DNA of 64,000 bases from JAXMAR01 sp046350295 (lineage in GTDB: Bacteria > Planctomycetota > Planctomycetia > Gemmatales > Gemmataceae), in NCBI GenBank assembly GCA_046350295.1, contig JAXMAR010000002.1, positions 1 through 64,000 of the forward strand. The letters run 5' to 3'. Positions 16,333 to 25,074 of this stretch are shown piece by piece (positions within the stretch are counted from its first letter, which is position 1; each line of letters starts with the position of its first letter). The notes below the pieces were generated by a model, which saw only the letters and a program-made list of their open reading frames with translations, did not search any database and had not been told where the DNA came from. A program made the position numbers and the translations under genes.

Positions 16333-16799
16333 AGAGCGACCTCGATCTTCCTGATCCCGGCGCCAAGCGAGTCGCCTAGACCCTTCTCGCAAGTCTAGAC
16401 CATGGTCCGCGGGATCGTTACGGAAAAATCTCACGAGGGCGAGTCTCACGAAGGCTTTATCTCTCAGCTCCCACGCCGCGAAACGCCAAGTTGCACGCGA
16501 GGTCGTCTCGCTTGGCTGAGGAACAACCTTCAGAGGATATTCATTTTAGAGCGGGTCCGGCGAGAACTGCAACCAAAAAAGCAAATTAGAAATGCGCGGC
16601 GGCAAGGGACATTCTTATGCCCCCTGGCGCCGATTGAAAATGAGAGAAAGACCGGCGCCTTCGACGGGCTTCATTTTTCGAGCGCCTCTCCGGCAACTCA
16701 AACCCGACGCGTTCGCGAAGGATCGCGCCTGCTCGCCGCGGGCCTGTTCAAAACGGGGACGCGACTCCTCAAAGAGTCGCGGTTTTTGAAAACAGCCTC
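16333..16799. other. gene-poor segment of lower GC with an orphan terminator
   Basis: About 470 bp with no convincing gene. Its composition is visibly more A/T-rich than its surroundings (for example near 16540-16650). A 133-codon open frame on the plus strand (16402-16803) has no recognisable domain, runs through the terminator hairpin at 16760-16787 and looks non-coding. A short plus-strand RNA ending at that hairpin is conceivable. Confidence 0.4.
16760..16787 (+). terminator. Rho-independent terminator with no obvious gene upstream
   Basis: An 8-bp perfect GC-rich stem (CGCGACTC / GAGTCGCG) with a 6-nt loop is followed on the plus strand by GGTTTTTG. It is the clearest intrinsic terminator in the window, yet no plus-strand gene ends before it. 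On the minus strand it lies downstream of the small lipoprotein gene but lacks a T-tract in that direction. Confidence 0.6.
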
Positions 16800-17021
16800 T
16801 TAGCGCGCCACCCCGGCCGGCGCCGCGGCCGCACGCGAGGCGGCGTCCGTCAAGCTATCCAGTTCGCGCGACAGCGGGAACGGCGGCGACGGCGGTATGT
16901 ACGTCGGCGTGTGCCGTAGATAATACGGGGAGGGCATCGTCACCCCCGCTTCCGGCACCCACGTCTGGCAGCCGCTCAGCATTCCCAGCCCCAGCGCCGC
17001 CAACCACAGCTTCCGCTTCAT
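16800..17021 (-). CDS. small lipoprotein of a planctomycete type
   Basis: A 73-residue protein with a signal peptide and lipobox LSGC (Cys18), followed by a short Pro/Tyr-rich tail (YYLRHTPTYIPPSPPFPLSR). It contains no enzymatic domain. Similar short lipoproteins starting with the QTWVPEAG-type sequence occur widely in Gemmata-like genomes as far as I recall; their role is unknown and may be structural in the envelope. The ATG follows AGAAGGGA. Confidence 0.75.
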   Translation of the reverse strand: MKRKLWLAALGLGMLSGCQTWVPEAGVTMPSPYYLRHTPTYIPPSPPFPLSRELDSLTDAASRAAAAPAGVAR

Positions 17022-17243
17022 GGCCGTTTCCCTTCTCACCTCGCCTCTCACGCCGAATATCTGTTGTTATCGGCTCAACCGCTACACTCCTGTAGAAAAA
17101 AAACGCGACCGCTCTGAAATCCCTCAAGATCGATTCGACACCGTCGCCTTGGCCGGACACGGCGAAGGTCCCACAAACGCGCGAACCCCCTGGTAAACGC
17201 CCCCCGACTCGGGTATCCTGGCAACCGGCACAGAGAGAAAAGC

Positions 17244-17993
17244 ATGCGGCCCACGTCATCCCCACCTGCCCTTTTTGTCCCCGCCCCGCTCAGCCTCCGC
17301 TGGGACCCGGCCGCTCCGCTGCCCACGCGCCTCATCTTGCCGCTCAAGCGGACTACCCTCCCCGCCGTCCTTGCCGCGCCGACGTGGATTCCCACCGGCC
17401 CCTGGGACCAGTCCTTCGACTTCTCCGGCCATCTGCGCCGCCTCATCGACGACATCGTCCGCCGCTGCTCCGAGTTCAATCACATCGACGCCAACCGCCT
17501 GCTCATCGGCGGCCTCCAGGCGCGGCACGCCAAGCCGCACGGCCTTCAAGCTCGCGTCACTCCTCTGCGCTTCCGCCGCGGCGCCCTCACCCGCCCGCGC
17601 CGCAACGTCCTCTACCAGGTCCAACGCTATTTCCACGGCGAGTGCGAGTTCCTCTACCTCGTCACCTTCTGCCTGCCGCGCTTCCTCGATCAGGACTTCG
17701 ACGCCAAGTTCATCACCATCTTCCACGAGCTTTATCACATCGGCCCCCTCTTCGACGGCGACCTGCGCCGCCACCAGGGCCGCTGCCACCTGCACACCCA
17801 CAGCCAGAAGCAATACGACCGCGGCATGGCCAAGCTGGCGCGCGAGTACCTCGCCACCAAGCCCGACCCCGCCCTGTTCGATTTCCTCCGCCTCAATTTC
17901 GCGCAGCTTTATCAGCGGCATGGCGGCGTCGAAGCCGTGGCGGTGCCGCGACCCAAGATCGTGCCGCTGCTGCACGCGGCGCAGCTGACGTAG
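17244..17993 (+). CDS. putative zinc metallopeptidase with HELYH motif
   Basis: A 249-residue soluble protein. The centre carries TIFHELYHIGPLF, an HExxH zinc site, followed by a His-rich stretch (HQGRCHLHTHSQ) that can supply the third ligand. It has no signal peptide. The pattern resembles the putative phage-type metallopeptidase family, whose substrates are unknown. The N-terminal 60 residues are Pro-rich. The preceding sequence has AGAGAGAAAAGC before the ATG. The Uma2 gene follows with its own promoter. Confidence 0.7.
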   Translation: MRPTSSPPALFVPAPLSLRWDPAAPLPTRLILPLKRTTLPAVLAAPTWIPTGPWDQSFDFSGHLRRLIDDIVRRCSEFNHIDANRLLIGGLQARHAKPHGLQARVTPLRFRRGALTRPRRNVLYQVQRYFHGECEFLYLVTFCLPRFLDQDFDAKFITIFHELYHIGPLFDGDLRRHQGRCHLHTHSQKQYDRGMAKLAREYLATKPDPALFDFLRLNFAQLYQRHGGVEAVAVPRPKIVPLLHAAQLT

Positions 17994-17997
17994 TCGC

Positions 17998-18027
17998 TTG
18001 CAATCGCTCTGCTCCCCTTCGTATTCT
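17998..18027 (+). promoter_or_regulatory. promoter of the Uma2 gene
   Basis: TTGCAA and TATTCT separated by 18 bp, starting 5 bp after the stop codon of the metallopeptidase gene; the Uma2 ATG lies about 28 nt downstream with an ACAGGAGC ribosome binding site. Confidence 0.5.
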
Positions 18028-18055
18028 GAAAGCTGCGAGACGACAGGAGCGAACT

Positions 18056-18664
18056 ATGTCGACCGACCTGCTCGAAAGACCTTCCGCGCTCTACTCGGAT
18101 CCCCAACCCCACCGTTGGACCGGGGAGGAAGTCTACCGCCTCCTCGAGCTCGGCTTCTTCGAGGGCCAGCGCATCGAACTCATCGAAGGGGAGATCGTCG
18201 AGATGGCCGCCCAGTCCAATTTGCACGCGATCAGCATCGAAAAGAGTCGGGAAACGCTGGCGGCGGTCTTCGGTGTCCTCTTCTGGATCCGCGTGCAAAT
18301 GTCCTTGGACCTATCACCCCTCTCCATCATCGATCCGGACATTGCCGTCGTCGATGGCGCCGTCCGCTCCCACCTCGGCAAGCCGAACCCGACGACTGCT
18401 CGCCTCATTGTGGAAGTCTCGGAGACAACGCTCCGCTACGACCGCAAGACGAAAGGCAGCCTCTACGCCAAGGCCCAGATCGCGGACTACTGGATCGTCA
18501 ACCTCGAAAAACGCCTGCTGGAGGTCTACCGCGACCCGCAGCCGGACGAGAAAGCGAAGTACGGAGCGGCCTACCGCAGCGTGACCCAGCTCGAAGCGCA
18601 CGAAACCGTCTCCCCGCTCCATCTGCCGAATGCCGTTATCAAGGTCGCGGACCTGCTGCCGTAA
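18056..18664 (+). CDS. Uma2-family putative nuclease (DUF820)
   Basis: A 202-residue protein of the Uma2/DUF820 family, a PD-(D/E)XK restriction-like fold that is expanded in planctomycetes and cyanobacteria. Visible features are WTGEEVYRLLELGFFEGQRI, ELIEGEIVEM, IIDPDIAVVDG (metal Asp), LIVEVSETTLRYDRKTKGS (Glu and Lys) and YAKAQIADYWIVNL. All catalytic positions seem present. The biological target is not known for the family. Confidence 0.88.
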   Translation: MSTDLLERPSALYSDPQPHRWTGEEVYRLLELGFFEGQRIELIEGEIVEMAAQSNLHAISIEKSRETLAAVFGVLFWIRVQMSLDLSPLSIIDPDIAVVDGAVRSHLGKPNPTTARLIVEVSETTLRYDRKTKGSLYAKAQIADYWIVNLEKRLLEVYRDPQPDEKAKYGAAYRSVTQLEAHETVSPLHLPNAVIKVADLLP

Positions 18665-18676
18665 CGAGCCCGAATC

Positions 18677-21622
18677 ATGCGCACCCTCTCCCTCGCGGCC
18701 ATTCTCCTCGCCGCCCCCGCGTTCGCCCAGGACAAGTCGGTCCCCGGCCTCAAGGTCCCGCCCGGCTTTGTCGTCACGCAGTTCGCCGATCATACCCTCG
18801 CCAACGACATCTACTGCATGACCGTCGACCCCAAGGGACGCATCGTCGTCTCCGGCCGCGGCTACATCAAAGTGCTGGTCGACGATGACGGCGACGGCAA
18901 AGCCGACCGCGCCATCGACTTCGCCGACTCCCCCAAGGACGGCGCCATGGGCCTGTTCTGGGAAAAAGACACCCTCTATGTCACCGGCGACGGCGGCCTG
19001 CGCCGCTTTGTCGACAAGGACGGCGACGGCAAGGCCGACGGCCCGAGCGAACTGATCCGCGCCATCAAGACCGGCGGCGAGCACACCGCCCACGCCATCA
19101 AGCGCGGCCCCGACGGCTGGCTCTACGTCCTCTGCGGCGACCACGCCGGCATCGACAAGTCCTACGCCACCCTCCCCACGTCCCCCATCAAAGACCCCAT
19201 CGGCGGCTGCGTCATCCGCTTCTCCCCCGACTTCAAAAACTCCGAAATCGTCGCCCACGGCTTCCGCAACGCCTACGGCATGGACTTCGACCGGGATGGC
19301 AACCTCTTCACCTTCGACTCCGACAACGAACGCTGCCTGGGCTTGCCGTGGTACGAGCCGACGCGCTTCTACCACGTAATCGAAGGCCGCTTCTACGGCT
19401 GGCTGGCCCCGCAGCATGCGACCTTCTGGCGGATGCCGCCGTACTTCATGGACGTGATGCCGCCGGTGTGCTACATGGGGCGCGGATCGCCGACGGGGGT
19501 GGTTCATTACAACAACGGCCATTTTCCGGAAAAATATCACGATGGTCTATTCCTGCTTGATTGGACCTTCGGCCGAATCTATTTCGCGTGGTTGACGATG
19601 AAAGGCTCCGCGTTCACGACTATTCCAGAAACATTCCTCGAGGCGAGCGGCGATAACGGCTTCGCTCCCACCGCAGCGGTTGTCCACCCCGCCAGCGGGG
19701 ATCTTTTCGTTTCGGTTGGAGGCCGGGGGACACGGGGGGCAGTCTATCGAATCAGTTATCCCGAACGGCGAGCAGAGTTCCTTAAGAGCCCGAAAGCGCC
19801 GCCCAAGAATTTCTGGGGGGAAGGAGTACTGGAGCGGCATCCGGCGGAACATGTAAGGATATTGAACCAATGCCGCAGAGATTTCGCTCGAGGAAAAGAG
19901 AAGGACATCGAGGCCACGATAAAGCGCTTCTGGCAAAGCGAGGATCGGCAGGTGCGTTGGGGCTGCGCCCTTCTCTTGCGGGATGCCTGGCCTACTCTCC
20001 CCGCGGAGTCGCGGATAAGGCTCGCGGCCGCGGCCAAGAGGCCGAGGGAACGTTTGGTGCTGGCCGCGGCGCTTGCAAACGCCGAACCGGAGAAAGCGTA
20101 CTCGCTCGCGCTCGACTTGCTCGACGCCGATCTGAATCGGCAGCTGGTTCTCGACGCTCTACGTGTCGTGCAAATCACGGTAGGAGACATTGGCAGTCGC
20201 CGAAAGAAAGGGACGTTCCAGGAAGGTTATTCGCTCGCCGCCGACATGCCGCCGCGGTTTCTACTCGACGAGGACAGAAGGCTAAAGGCGCTGAGCGAGC
20301 GCCTGTTCCAGTTGCTTGATAGCCGGGAACCAGATTGGGAAACGGAAATCGTCCGCGTATTTGGAATGCTCCGTTTGAAAGACGATCTAGCCCTGGCGCT
20401 CACCGGCGGGCGCCTGCATCTAAGGACTTCATCCAAATCCCAGGCCCATTTTCTAATGGCAGCGGCCGTCGCGGACCTCAATGTCAGTCTGGATATCGTT
20501 CGCTTCGCGAAGGAAGCTGAGGATGAACAGTTGGAACGCGAGTCGAACTGGATTCTACGCCTCAAGGAGGCATTCCACCATCGAGTGGATCGGGATCTCG
20601 AGGTCGGCTTACCGTATTGGCGCGCGCTTCTCTATGGAGGGGACCCCACTTTCGTATCGTTCCTGGAGACCGATCGCCTGCCCGCCAAGGAACTGGCGCG
20701 AACCCTCTGGGAGGAGTTTCAAGGCAACGGTAAGTATCCGTTGACGCCCGCTGTCCTGCGAATTCTGCGCGAACTCCCCGTAAAGGATGTCGGTCCTCTC
20801 CTCCGCAAACGCCTCAAAGAGCCCGGCGTCGCGCTCGCCGTACTCCCCATCCTCGCCCGCGCCCCGGAGATCAACGACTACCCACTCTTCCTCGACGGCC
20901 TCCAGCGCGGCGGCCCCGCCACTGTCGAAGCCGCCCTCGCCGGCCTCTCGCTCTTGCCGCCACCCAAGGAGGAAGCGGACGAATCGTTCGCCCTCCTGCG
21001 CTCCCTCGCCACCGTCTCCCCCAAGAACACCGCGACGCGCAAAGCCATCTTCGCCCGCCTCGCCGTCATCACCGGCCAGAAAGACATCGCCCCCGATCCT
21101 GCCCCGTGGCGCGCCTGGCTCCGCAAGACGCACCCCAAGCTCGCAACCAAGCTTGACAATCCGGACGGCGTCGACGTCGCCGCCTGGGACAAGCGCCTCG
21201 CCAAGATCGACTGGGACAAGGGGGACGCGGCGCGCGGCCAGAAGGTCTTCGTCAAGGCCAGCTGCGTCCAGTGCCACGGCGGCGGCGGCTTTGTCGGCCC
21301 CGACCTCGCCGGCGTCACCGGCCGCTTCTCCCGCGCCGACCTCTTCACCGCCATCATCCAGCCGAGCAAGGACGTCGCCGACCGCTACAAGGCGACGCTG
21401 GTCGAGAGCAAGGACGGCAAAGTCTACCAGGGCCTCGTCATCTACGAAGCCATCGACAGCCTCATCCTCTCGACGCGCGAAGGCACGACGGTCCGCCTCC
21501 TCGGCGGCGATATCGCGGAGAAACGCCAGCTCGACACGTCCCCCATGCCCGCCGGCCTCCTCGACGCGCTGACGGATGAAGAGATCGCCGATCTGTACGC
21601 GTATTTGAAGACGAAGAAGTGA
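18677..21622 (+). CDS. PVC-type propeller / HEAT / cytochrome c protein
   Basis: A 981-residue exported protein. A signal peptide (residues 1-18, ending AFAQ) is followed by a beta-propeller of the PVC dehydrogenase type (about 25-370), which includes two DxDGDGxxD calcium-like loops (DDDGDGKAD, DKDGDGKAD). A helical HEAT-like middle follows (about 400-830), then a C-terminal cytochrome c domain with CVQCH and the axial-Met region near SPMP. It probably oxidises a sugar or alcohol outside the membrane and passes electrons through the haem; the substrate is unknown. Codon usage changes clearly between about 19,540 and 20,780. It begins 12 bp after the Uma2 stop codon. Confidence 0.88.
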   Translation: MRTLSLAAILLAAPAFAQDKSVPGLKVPPGFVVTQFADHTLANDIYCMTVDPKGRIVVSGRGYIKVLVDDDGDGKADRAIDFADSPKDGAMGLFWEKDTLYVTGDGGLRRFVDKDGDGKADGPSELIRAIKTGGEHTAHAIKRGPDGWLYVLCGDHAGIDKSYATLPTSPIKDPIGGCVIRFSPDFKNSEIVAHGFRNAYGMDFDRDGNLFTFDSDNERCLGLPWYEPTRFYHVIEGRFYGWLAPQHATFWRMPPYFMDVMPPVCYMGRGSPTGVVHYNNGHFPEKYHDGLFLLDWTFGRIYFAWLTMKGSAFTTIPETFLEASGDNGFAPTAAVVHPASGDLFVSVGGRGTRGAVYRISYPERRAEFLKSPKAPPKNFWGEGVLERHPAEHVRILNQCRRDFARGKEKDIEATIKRFWQSEDRQVRWGCALLLRDAWPTLPAESRIRLAAAAKRPRERLVLAAALANAEPEKAYSLALDLLDADLNRQLVLDALRVVQITVGDIGSRRKKGTFQEGYSLAADMPPRFLLDEDRRLKALSERLFQLLDSREPDWETEIVRVFGMLRLKDDLALALTGGRLHLRTSSKSQAHFLMAAAVADLNVSLDIVRFAKEAEDEQLERESNWILRLKEAFHHRVDRDLEVGLPYWRALLYGGDPTFVSFLETDRLPAKELARTLWEEFQGNGKYPLTPAVLRILRELPVKDVGPLLRKRLKEPGVALAVLPILARAPEINDYPLFLDGLQRGGPATVEAALAGLSLLPPPKEEADESFALLRSLATVSPKNTATRKAIFARLAVITGQKDIAPDPAPWRAWLRKTHPKLATKLDNPDGVDVAAWDKRLAKIDWDKGDAARGQKVFVKASCVQCHGGGGFVGPDLAGVTGRFSRADLFTAIIQPSKDVADRYKATLVESKDGKVYQGLVIYEAIDSLILSTREGTTVRLLGGDIAEKRQLDTSPMPAGLLDALTDEEIADLYAYLKTKK

Positions 21623-21630
21623 AAACATCG

Positions 21631-21683
21631 GAGCCGGAAGCGTAAGCGACGGGCGCGGGATCCGTCGCTTACGCTTCCGGCTC
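21631..21683. terminator. 22-bp perfect inverted repeat between convergent genes
   Basis: Arms 21631-21652 and 21662-21683 are perfect 22-bp inverted copies (core GAGCCGGAAGCGTAAGCGAC) with a 9-bp loop. The repeat sits between the end of the cytochrome gene and the end of the convergent protease gene. A related element lies at 24121-24180, again between convergent genes. Confidence 0.65.
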
Positions 21684-21692
21684 TGACAGAGA

Positions 21693-22697
21693 CTAGCGCC
21701 GCGTTGTCTCGATCGCGGGCGTCGCGCCACTGCCGGGTCGCAGCGTCAGCCGCACCGTCATCTCCTTGCCGTCGCGGACGACGTGCAGGTCGACTTCTTC
21801 GCCCGGGCGGCGGTCCCACAGGGCGCGTTCGATATCGAACGTGTTCGCGACGCCGACTGTGCCGACGGCGATGATGCGGTCGCCCCGGCTCACTGGGCTC
21901 GCCATCGACGGCTTGCATCGCTCGACGACGACCTTCTGCCGGTCCCCCGTCTCGCCCACCACTTCTTCCTTGCACACGAGGCCGAGGTCCACGCCCGCCA
22001 CGCTGGCCGCGCTCAGGCGGCGCGACAGCAGCTTCTTCACCGTGTCGGCCTGGATCGCGAAGGCGATGCTCTGGCTGCCGTCGCGCAGGGCGACGTTGAT
22101 GCCGATCAATTCGCCGTTGATATTGAGGAGCGGACCGCCCGAGTTGCCGGGGTTGATCGCCGCGGTGTGCTGGATCAGGCCGGTGAGGACGTCGCCCGTC
22201 GGCATCTCGATCTCGCGGCCGACGAAGCTGATCTCGCCCGAGGTCACCGTGTAGCGGTAGCCATAGGGATGGCCGATGGCGATGACCTTCTCGCCGAAGA
22301 GCAGGTCGTTGGTCGGGGCGAGCGGCAGCGCCTTGAGCGGCTTCTCGCTGTGCACGCGGATGACGGCGAGGTCGTACGCGGCCTCGGCGATGACGACGTC
22401 GCCCGCGAGCGTCGTGTCGTCGCACAGGTCGATCTTCACTTTGCGGGCGGCCCCGATGACGTGGCGATTGGTGACGATGTAGCCGCGCTCGTCGATGATG
22501 ACGCCGGAGCCGATGCCGTCCTTGCCGCCGCCGGCGCGGGGGACGCGGACGACGACGACGGCGGGCTTGGTCTTGGCGACGGCTTCGGTGACGGCATTGC
22601 GGCGCGGGAACGGTGTGGTTTTGTCGGTGGCGGCCCCGGCGCTGACAAGGACGAGCCCGGCCAACATGGCCGCGGCCCAGGACGGGAGAAAACGCAT
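21693..22697 (-). CDS. S1C (HtrA/DegP-like) serine protease with PDZ domain
   Basis: A 334-residue exported trypsin-fold protease: signal peptide, then NRHV (His79), YDLAVIRV (Asp109) and NPGNSGGPL (Ser186) forming the triad, followed by one PDZ-like domain (VSRGDRIIAVGTVGVANTF). It probably handles misfolded envelope proteins. The single PDZ domain and overall length match DegS-like or short HtrA proteins. The end converges on the cytochrome gene. Confidence 0.9.
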   Translation of the reverse strand: MRFLPSWAAAMLAGLVLVSAGAATDKTTPFPRRNAVTEAVAKTKPAVVVVRVPRAGGGKDGIGSGVIIDERGYIVTNRHVIGAARKVKIDLCDDTTLAGDVVIAEAAYDLAVIRVHSEKPLKALPLAPTNDLLFGEKVIAIGHPYGYRYTVTSGEISFVGREIEMPTGDVLTGLIQHTAAINPGNSGGPLLNINGELIGINVALRDGSQSIAFAIQADTVKKLLSRRLSAASVAGVDLGLVCKEEVVGETGDRQKVVVERCKPSMASPVSRGDRIIAVGTVGVANTFDIERALWDRRPGEEVDLHVVRDGKEMTVRLTLRPGSGATPAIETTRR

Positions 22698-22989
22698 GGT
22701 TCATTCCTTTCGGCAGCCTGGCGATCTCGCGTCGTCCTCCGCGAGACCCATGGCTTTCCGCCCCCGCCTCACGACGGGTTTAGCTTTGTCGAGGAACAGA
22801 AGTTAGGGGTGAGCATCGTGCTCTACAGGGTATCTAGCATGAAAATCACCCCAGGGTCGGGAAAAAGCGATTTTTCGGGTTGTAACGACGGGGCGACATG
22901 AAGGGGCAAGTAAGCCCGCAGGCGAGTCTTCGAGCCTGCGGGGTGACAGGACCTGTCCGCCTCGCTATCCTGAACGAAACCCCTCGTTC
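22698..22989. other. divergent intergenic region upstream of carA
   Basis: About 290 bp between the protease gene (minus) and carA (plus). It contains a palindromic repeat around 22907-22938 (CCCGCAGGCGAGTCTTCGAGCCTGCGGG) and a hairpin TGAACGA/TCGTTCA at 22971-22990 whose 3' arm reaches the carA ATG. No riboswitch was recognised. Confidence 0.45.
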
Positions 22990-24117
22990 ATGGAAAAGAG
23001 AATGGCCAATCCCGCGAAACTCGCTCTCGAAGACGGCACGGTCTACACCGGCCGCGGCTTCGGCGCCGCCGGCGAAACCCGCGGCGAGGTCGTCTTCAAC
23101 ACCAGCATGACCGGCTATCAGGAAGTGCTCACCGATCCCTCCTACAAGGGGCAGATCGTGACCATGACCTACCCGCTCATCGGCAACTACGGCATCAACG
23201 AAGAAGACCGCGAGTCACGCTCCCCGCAGGTCGAGGGCTTCATCGTCCGCGAATTGACGCGCGTTCCCTCTAACTTCCGCTCCCACGAGAGCCTGGACGC
23301 CTACCTCGCCGCCAACCGCATCCTCGGCATCGAGGGGATCGACACCCGCTCGCTGGTCCGCCGCCTGCGTGTCCGCGGCGCCATGAACGGCGTCCTTTCC
23401 ACCACGGACCTTGACGACCTCTCCCTCGTCAACAAGGCGCGGACCAGCCCCAGCATCGTCGGTCGGGACCTCGCCAAAACCGTGATGCCCCCCGCCCCGT
23501 TCGCCTGGAAAGAAGGCTTCATCAGCCCGTTCGCCTCGCAGGAATTGCAGGGCGGAACGAAACGCCATCGCGTCGTCGCCATGGACTTCGGCATGAAGTG
23601 GAACATCCTCCGCTGCCTCACCCAGGCCGGCTGCGATGTGACCGTCGTCCCCGGCTCGACCCCGGCCCAGAAGATCCTCGACCTCGCCCCCGACGGTATC
23701 TTCGTCTCCAACGGCCCCGGCGATCCCGAGCCCCTCGCCTATGGCGTCGACACCCTCCGCCAGCTCATCGGCAAGAAGCCGATCTTCGGCATCTGCCTGG
23801 GACACCAGCTCCTCGGCCTCGCCCTCGGCGCGAAGACGTTCAAGCTCAAGTTCGGCCACCGCGGCGCCAACCAACCGGTGCTCAACAAGGTCACGGGCAA
23901 GGTCGAGATCACCTGCCAGAACCACGGCTTCGCCGTCGACACCGCCAGCCTCCCCGCCGACGTGGAAGCGACCCACGTCAACCTCAACGACGGCACCCTC
24001 GAAGGCATGCGCCACAAGCGCTACCCCGTCTTCAGCGTGCAGTACCACCCCGAAGCTTCCGCCGGCCCGCACGACAGCACCTATCTCTTCGACGAGTTTC
24101 GCAAGACGATGAGTTGA
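22990..24117 (+). CDS. carA: carbamoyl-phosphate synthase small subunit
   Basis: Glutamine amidotransferase subunit that supplies ammonia to CarB for arginine and pyrimidine synthesis. The 375-residue protein has the CarA N-terminal domain (TSMTGYQEVLTDPSYKGQIV, YPLIGNYG) and a class I glutaminase domain with the nucleophile Cys in FGICLGHQLLGLALGA and the His/Glu pair in VQYHPEAS. The length is normal. ATG 22990 is used; ATG 23002 is in frame, but the purine-rich GGAAAAGAG lies too close to serve it. carB is not in the window. Confidence 0.94.
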   Translation: MEKRMANPAKLALEDGTVYTGRGFGAAGETRGEVVFNTSMTGYQEVLTDPSYKGQIVTMTYPLIGNYGINEEDRESRSPQVEGFIVRELTRVPSNFRSHESLDAYLAANRILGIEGIDTRSLVRRLRVRGAMNGVLSTTDLDDLSLVNKARTSPSIVGRDLAKTVMPPAPFAWKEGFISPFASQELQGGTKRHRVVAMDFGMKWNILRCLTQAGCDVTVVPGSTPAQKILDLAPDGIFVSNGPGDPEPLAYGVDTLRQLIGKKPIFGICLGHQLLGLALGAKTFKLKFGHRGANQPVLNKVTGKVEITCQNHGFAVDTASLPADVEATHVNLNDGTLEGMRHKRYPVFSVQYHPEASAGPHDSTYLFDEFRKTMS

Positions 24118-24120
24118 TTT

Positions 24121-24180
24121 TCAGAGCCGGAAGCGTGAGCGACGGTGAGACAGAATCGTCGCTCACGCGTGCGGCTCTGA
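24121..24180. repeat. inverted repeat between convergent genes, supplies a stop codon
   Basis: Arms 24121-24144 and 24157-24180 match over 24 bp with about two mismatches (core AGAGCCGGAAGCGTGAGCGACG). It is the same family as the 21631-21683 element. It begins 4 bp after the carA stop codon, and its right arm encodes the last residues (SEPHA) and the TGA stop codon of the convergent ABC ATPase gene. Confidence 0.75.
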
Positions 24181-25074
24181 CGAGCCCGGCGCGGCGATGC
24201 GCACGAAGATGTCGTGCAGCGTCGGATGCGCCAGCTCGAAATGATCGACCCGGCCCGCTTGCAAGAGGCCGGCGAGCAGCCGTTGCGTATCGGTTCCCGT
24301 CTCCAGGCGCAGCTCCGTCCATTGGCCGAAATCGGTCACCTTGACCACGCCCGGAAATCCGGCCAGCTCGCCCCGGCCCTCCCAGCGCACCTTGACCGTG
24401 TCCTGCCCGAACTGCCCCTGGATCTCGGCCAGCGTGCCGTCCAGCACCTTCTTCCCCTTGTAGATCATGAAGATGAAGTCGCACATCTTCTCCGCCACCG
24501 CCATGTCGTGCGTCGAGAAGATGACCGTCGTCCCCGCCTTGCGCAGATCGAGGATGGCGTCGCGCAGCACGTCCATGTTCACCGGATCGAGACCGCTGAA
24601 CGGCTCATCCAGAAGCACCAGCTCCGGTTTCGCGATCACGGCCGCGATGAACTGCACCTTCTGCGCCATCCCCTTGGAGAGCGCCTGCACCTTCTTGCCC
24701 GCCCATTCCGGCAACCCCAGCTTGTCGAGCCACTCCATCACGCTCGCCTTGCTGTTCCGCATCCCCTTGAGCGCGGCATAGAACGTCAAGAGGTCGCGCA
24801 CTGTCATCGACTTGTACAGCCCGCGCTCCTCCGGCAGATAGCCCACCCGGTCGTTCGCGGCCCCGTAGCGCTGCTCCCCCAGGACGGTGATCGTCCCCTG
24901 GTCGGGATGGAGGATGCGCATGATCATCCGCAGCGTCGTCGTCTTGCCCGAGCCGTTGGGCCCGATGAAGCCGTAGATGACGCCGGCCGGAACGACGAGG
25001 CTCAGGCCGTCGACGGCGACGTGCTGCACGTAGCGCTTGGTGACGTTGTCAATGGTGACGGCGGCGGATGACAT
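24163..25074 (-). CDS. ABC transporter ATP-binding protein, DUF4162 type
   Basis: A 303-residue ATPase: Walker A GPNGSGKTTT, signature LSKGMAQKVQF, Walker B LVLLDEPFSGLD and H-loop in FSTHDMAV. The C-terminal 70 residues are a DUF4162-like extension (VRWEGRGELAGFPGVVKVTD). This class drives DrrA/NatA-like exporters. No permease gene is adjacent, so the partner lies elsewhere or left no trace here. The reading frame ends inside a dispersed repeat, so the original C-terminus may have been altered by repeat insertion. Confidence 0.87.
   Translation of the reverse strand: MSSAAVTIDNVTKRYVQHVAVDGLSLVVPAGVIYGFIGPNGSGKTTTLRMIMRILHPDQGTITVLGEQRYGAANDRVGYLPEERGLYKSMTVRDLLTFYAALKGMRNSKASVMEWLDKLGLPEWAGKKVQALSKGMAQKVQFIAAVIAKPELVLLDEPFSGLDPVNMDVLRDAILDLRKAGTTVIFSTHDMAVAEKMCDFIFMIYKGKKVLDGTLAEIQGQFGQDTVKVRWEGRGELAGFPGVVKVTDFGQWTELRLETGTDTQRLLAGLLQAGRVDHFELAHPTLHDIFVRIAAPGSSEPHA

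Noticed and set aside
16402..16803. Plus-strand 133-codon open frame as a gene
   Set aside because: It runs through a strong terminator hairpin, has no recognisable domain and shows unusual composition.
24032..24484. Minus-strand 150-codon frame overlapping the end of the ABC ATPase gene
   Set aside because: It is an out-of-frame shadow of the ATPase gene continuing through the inverted repeat.
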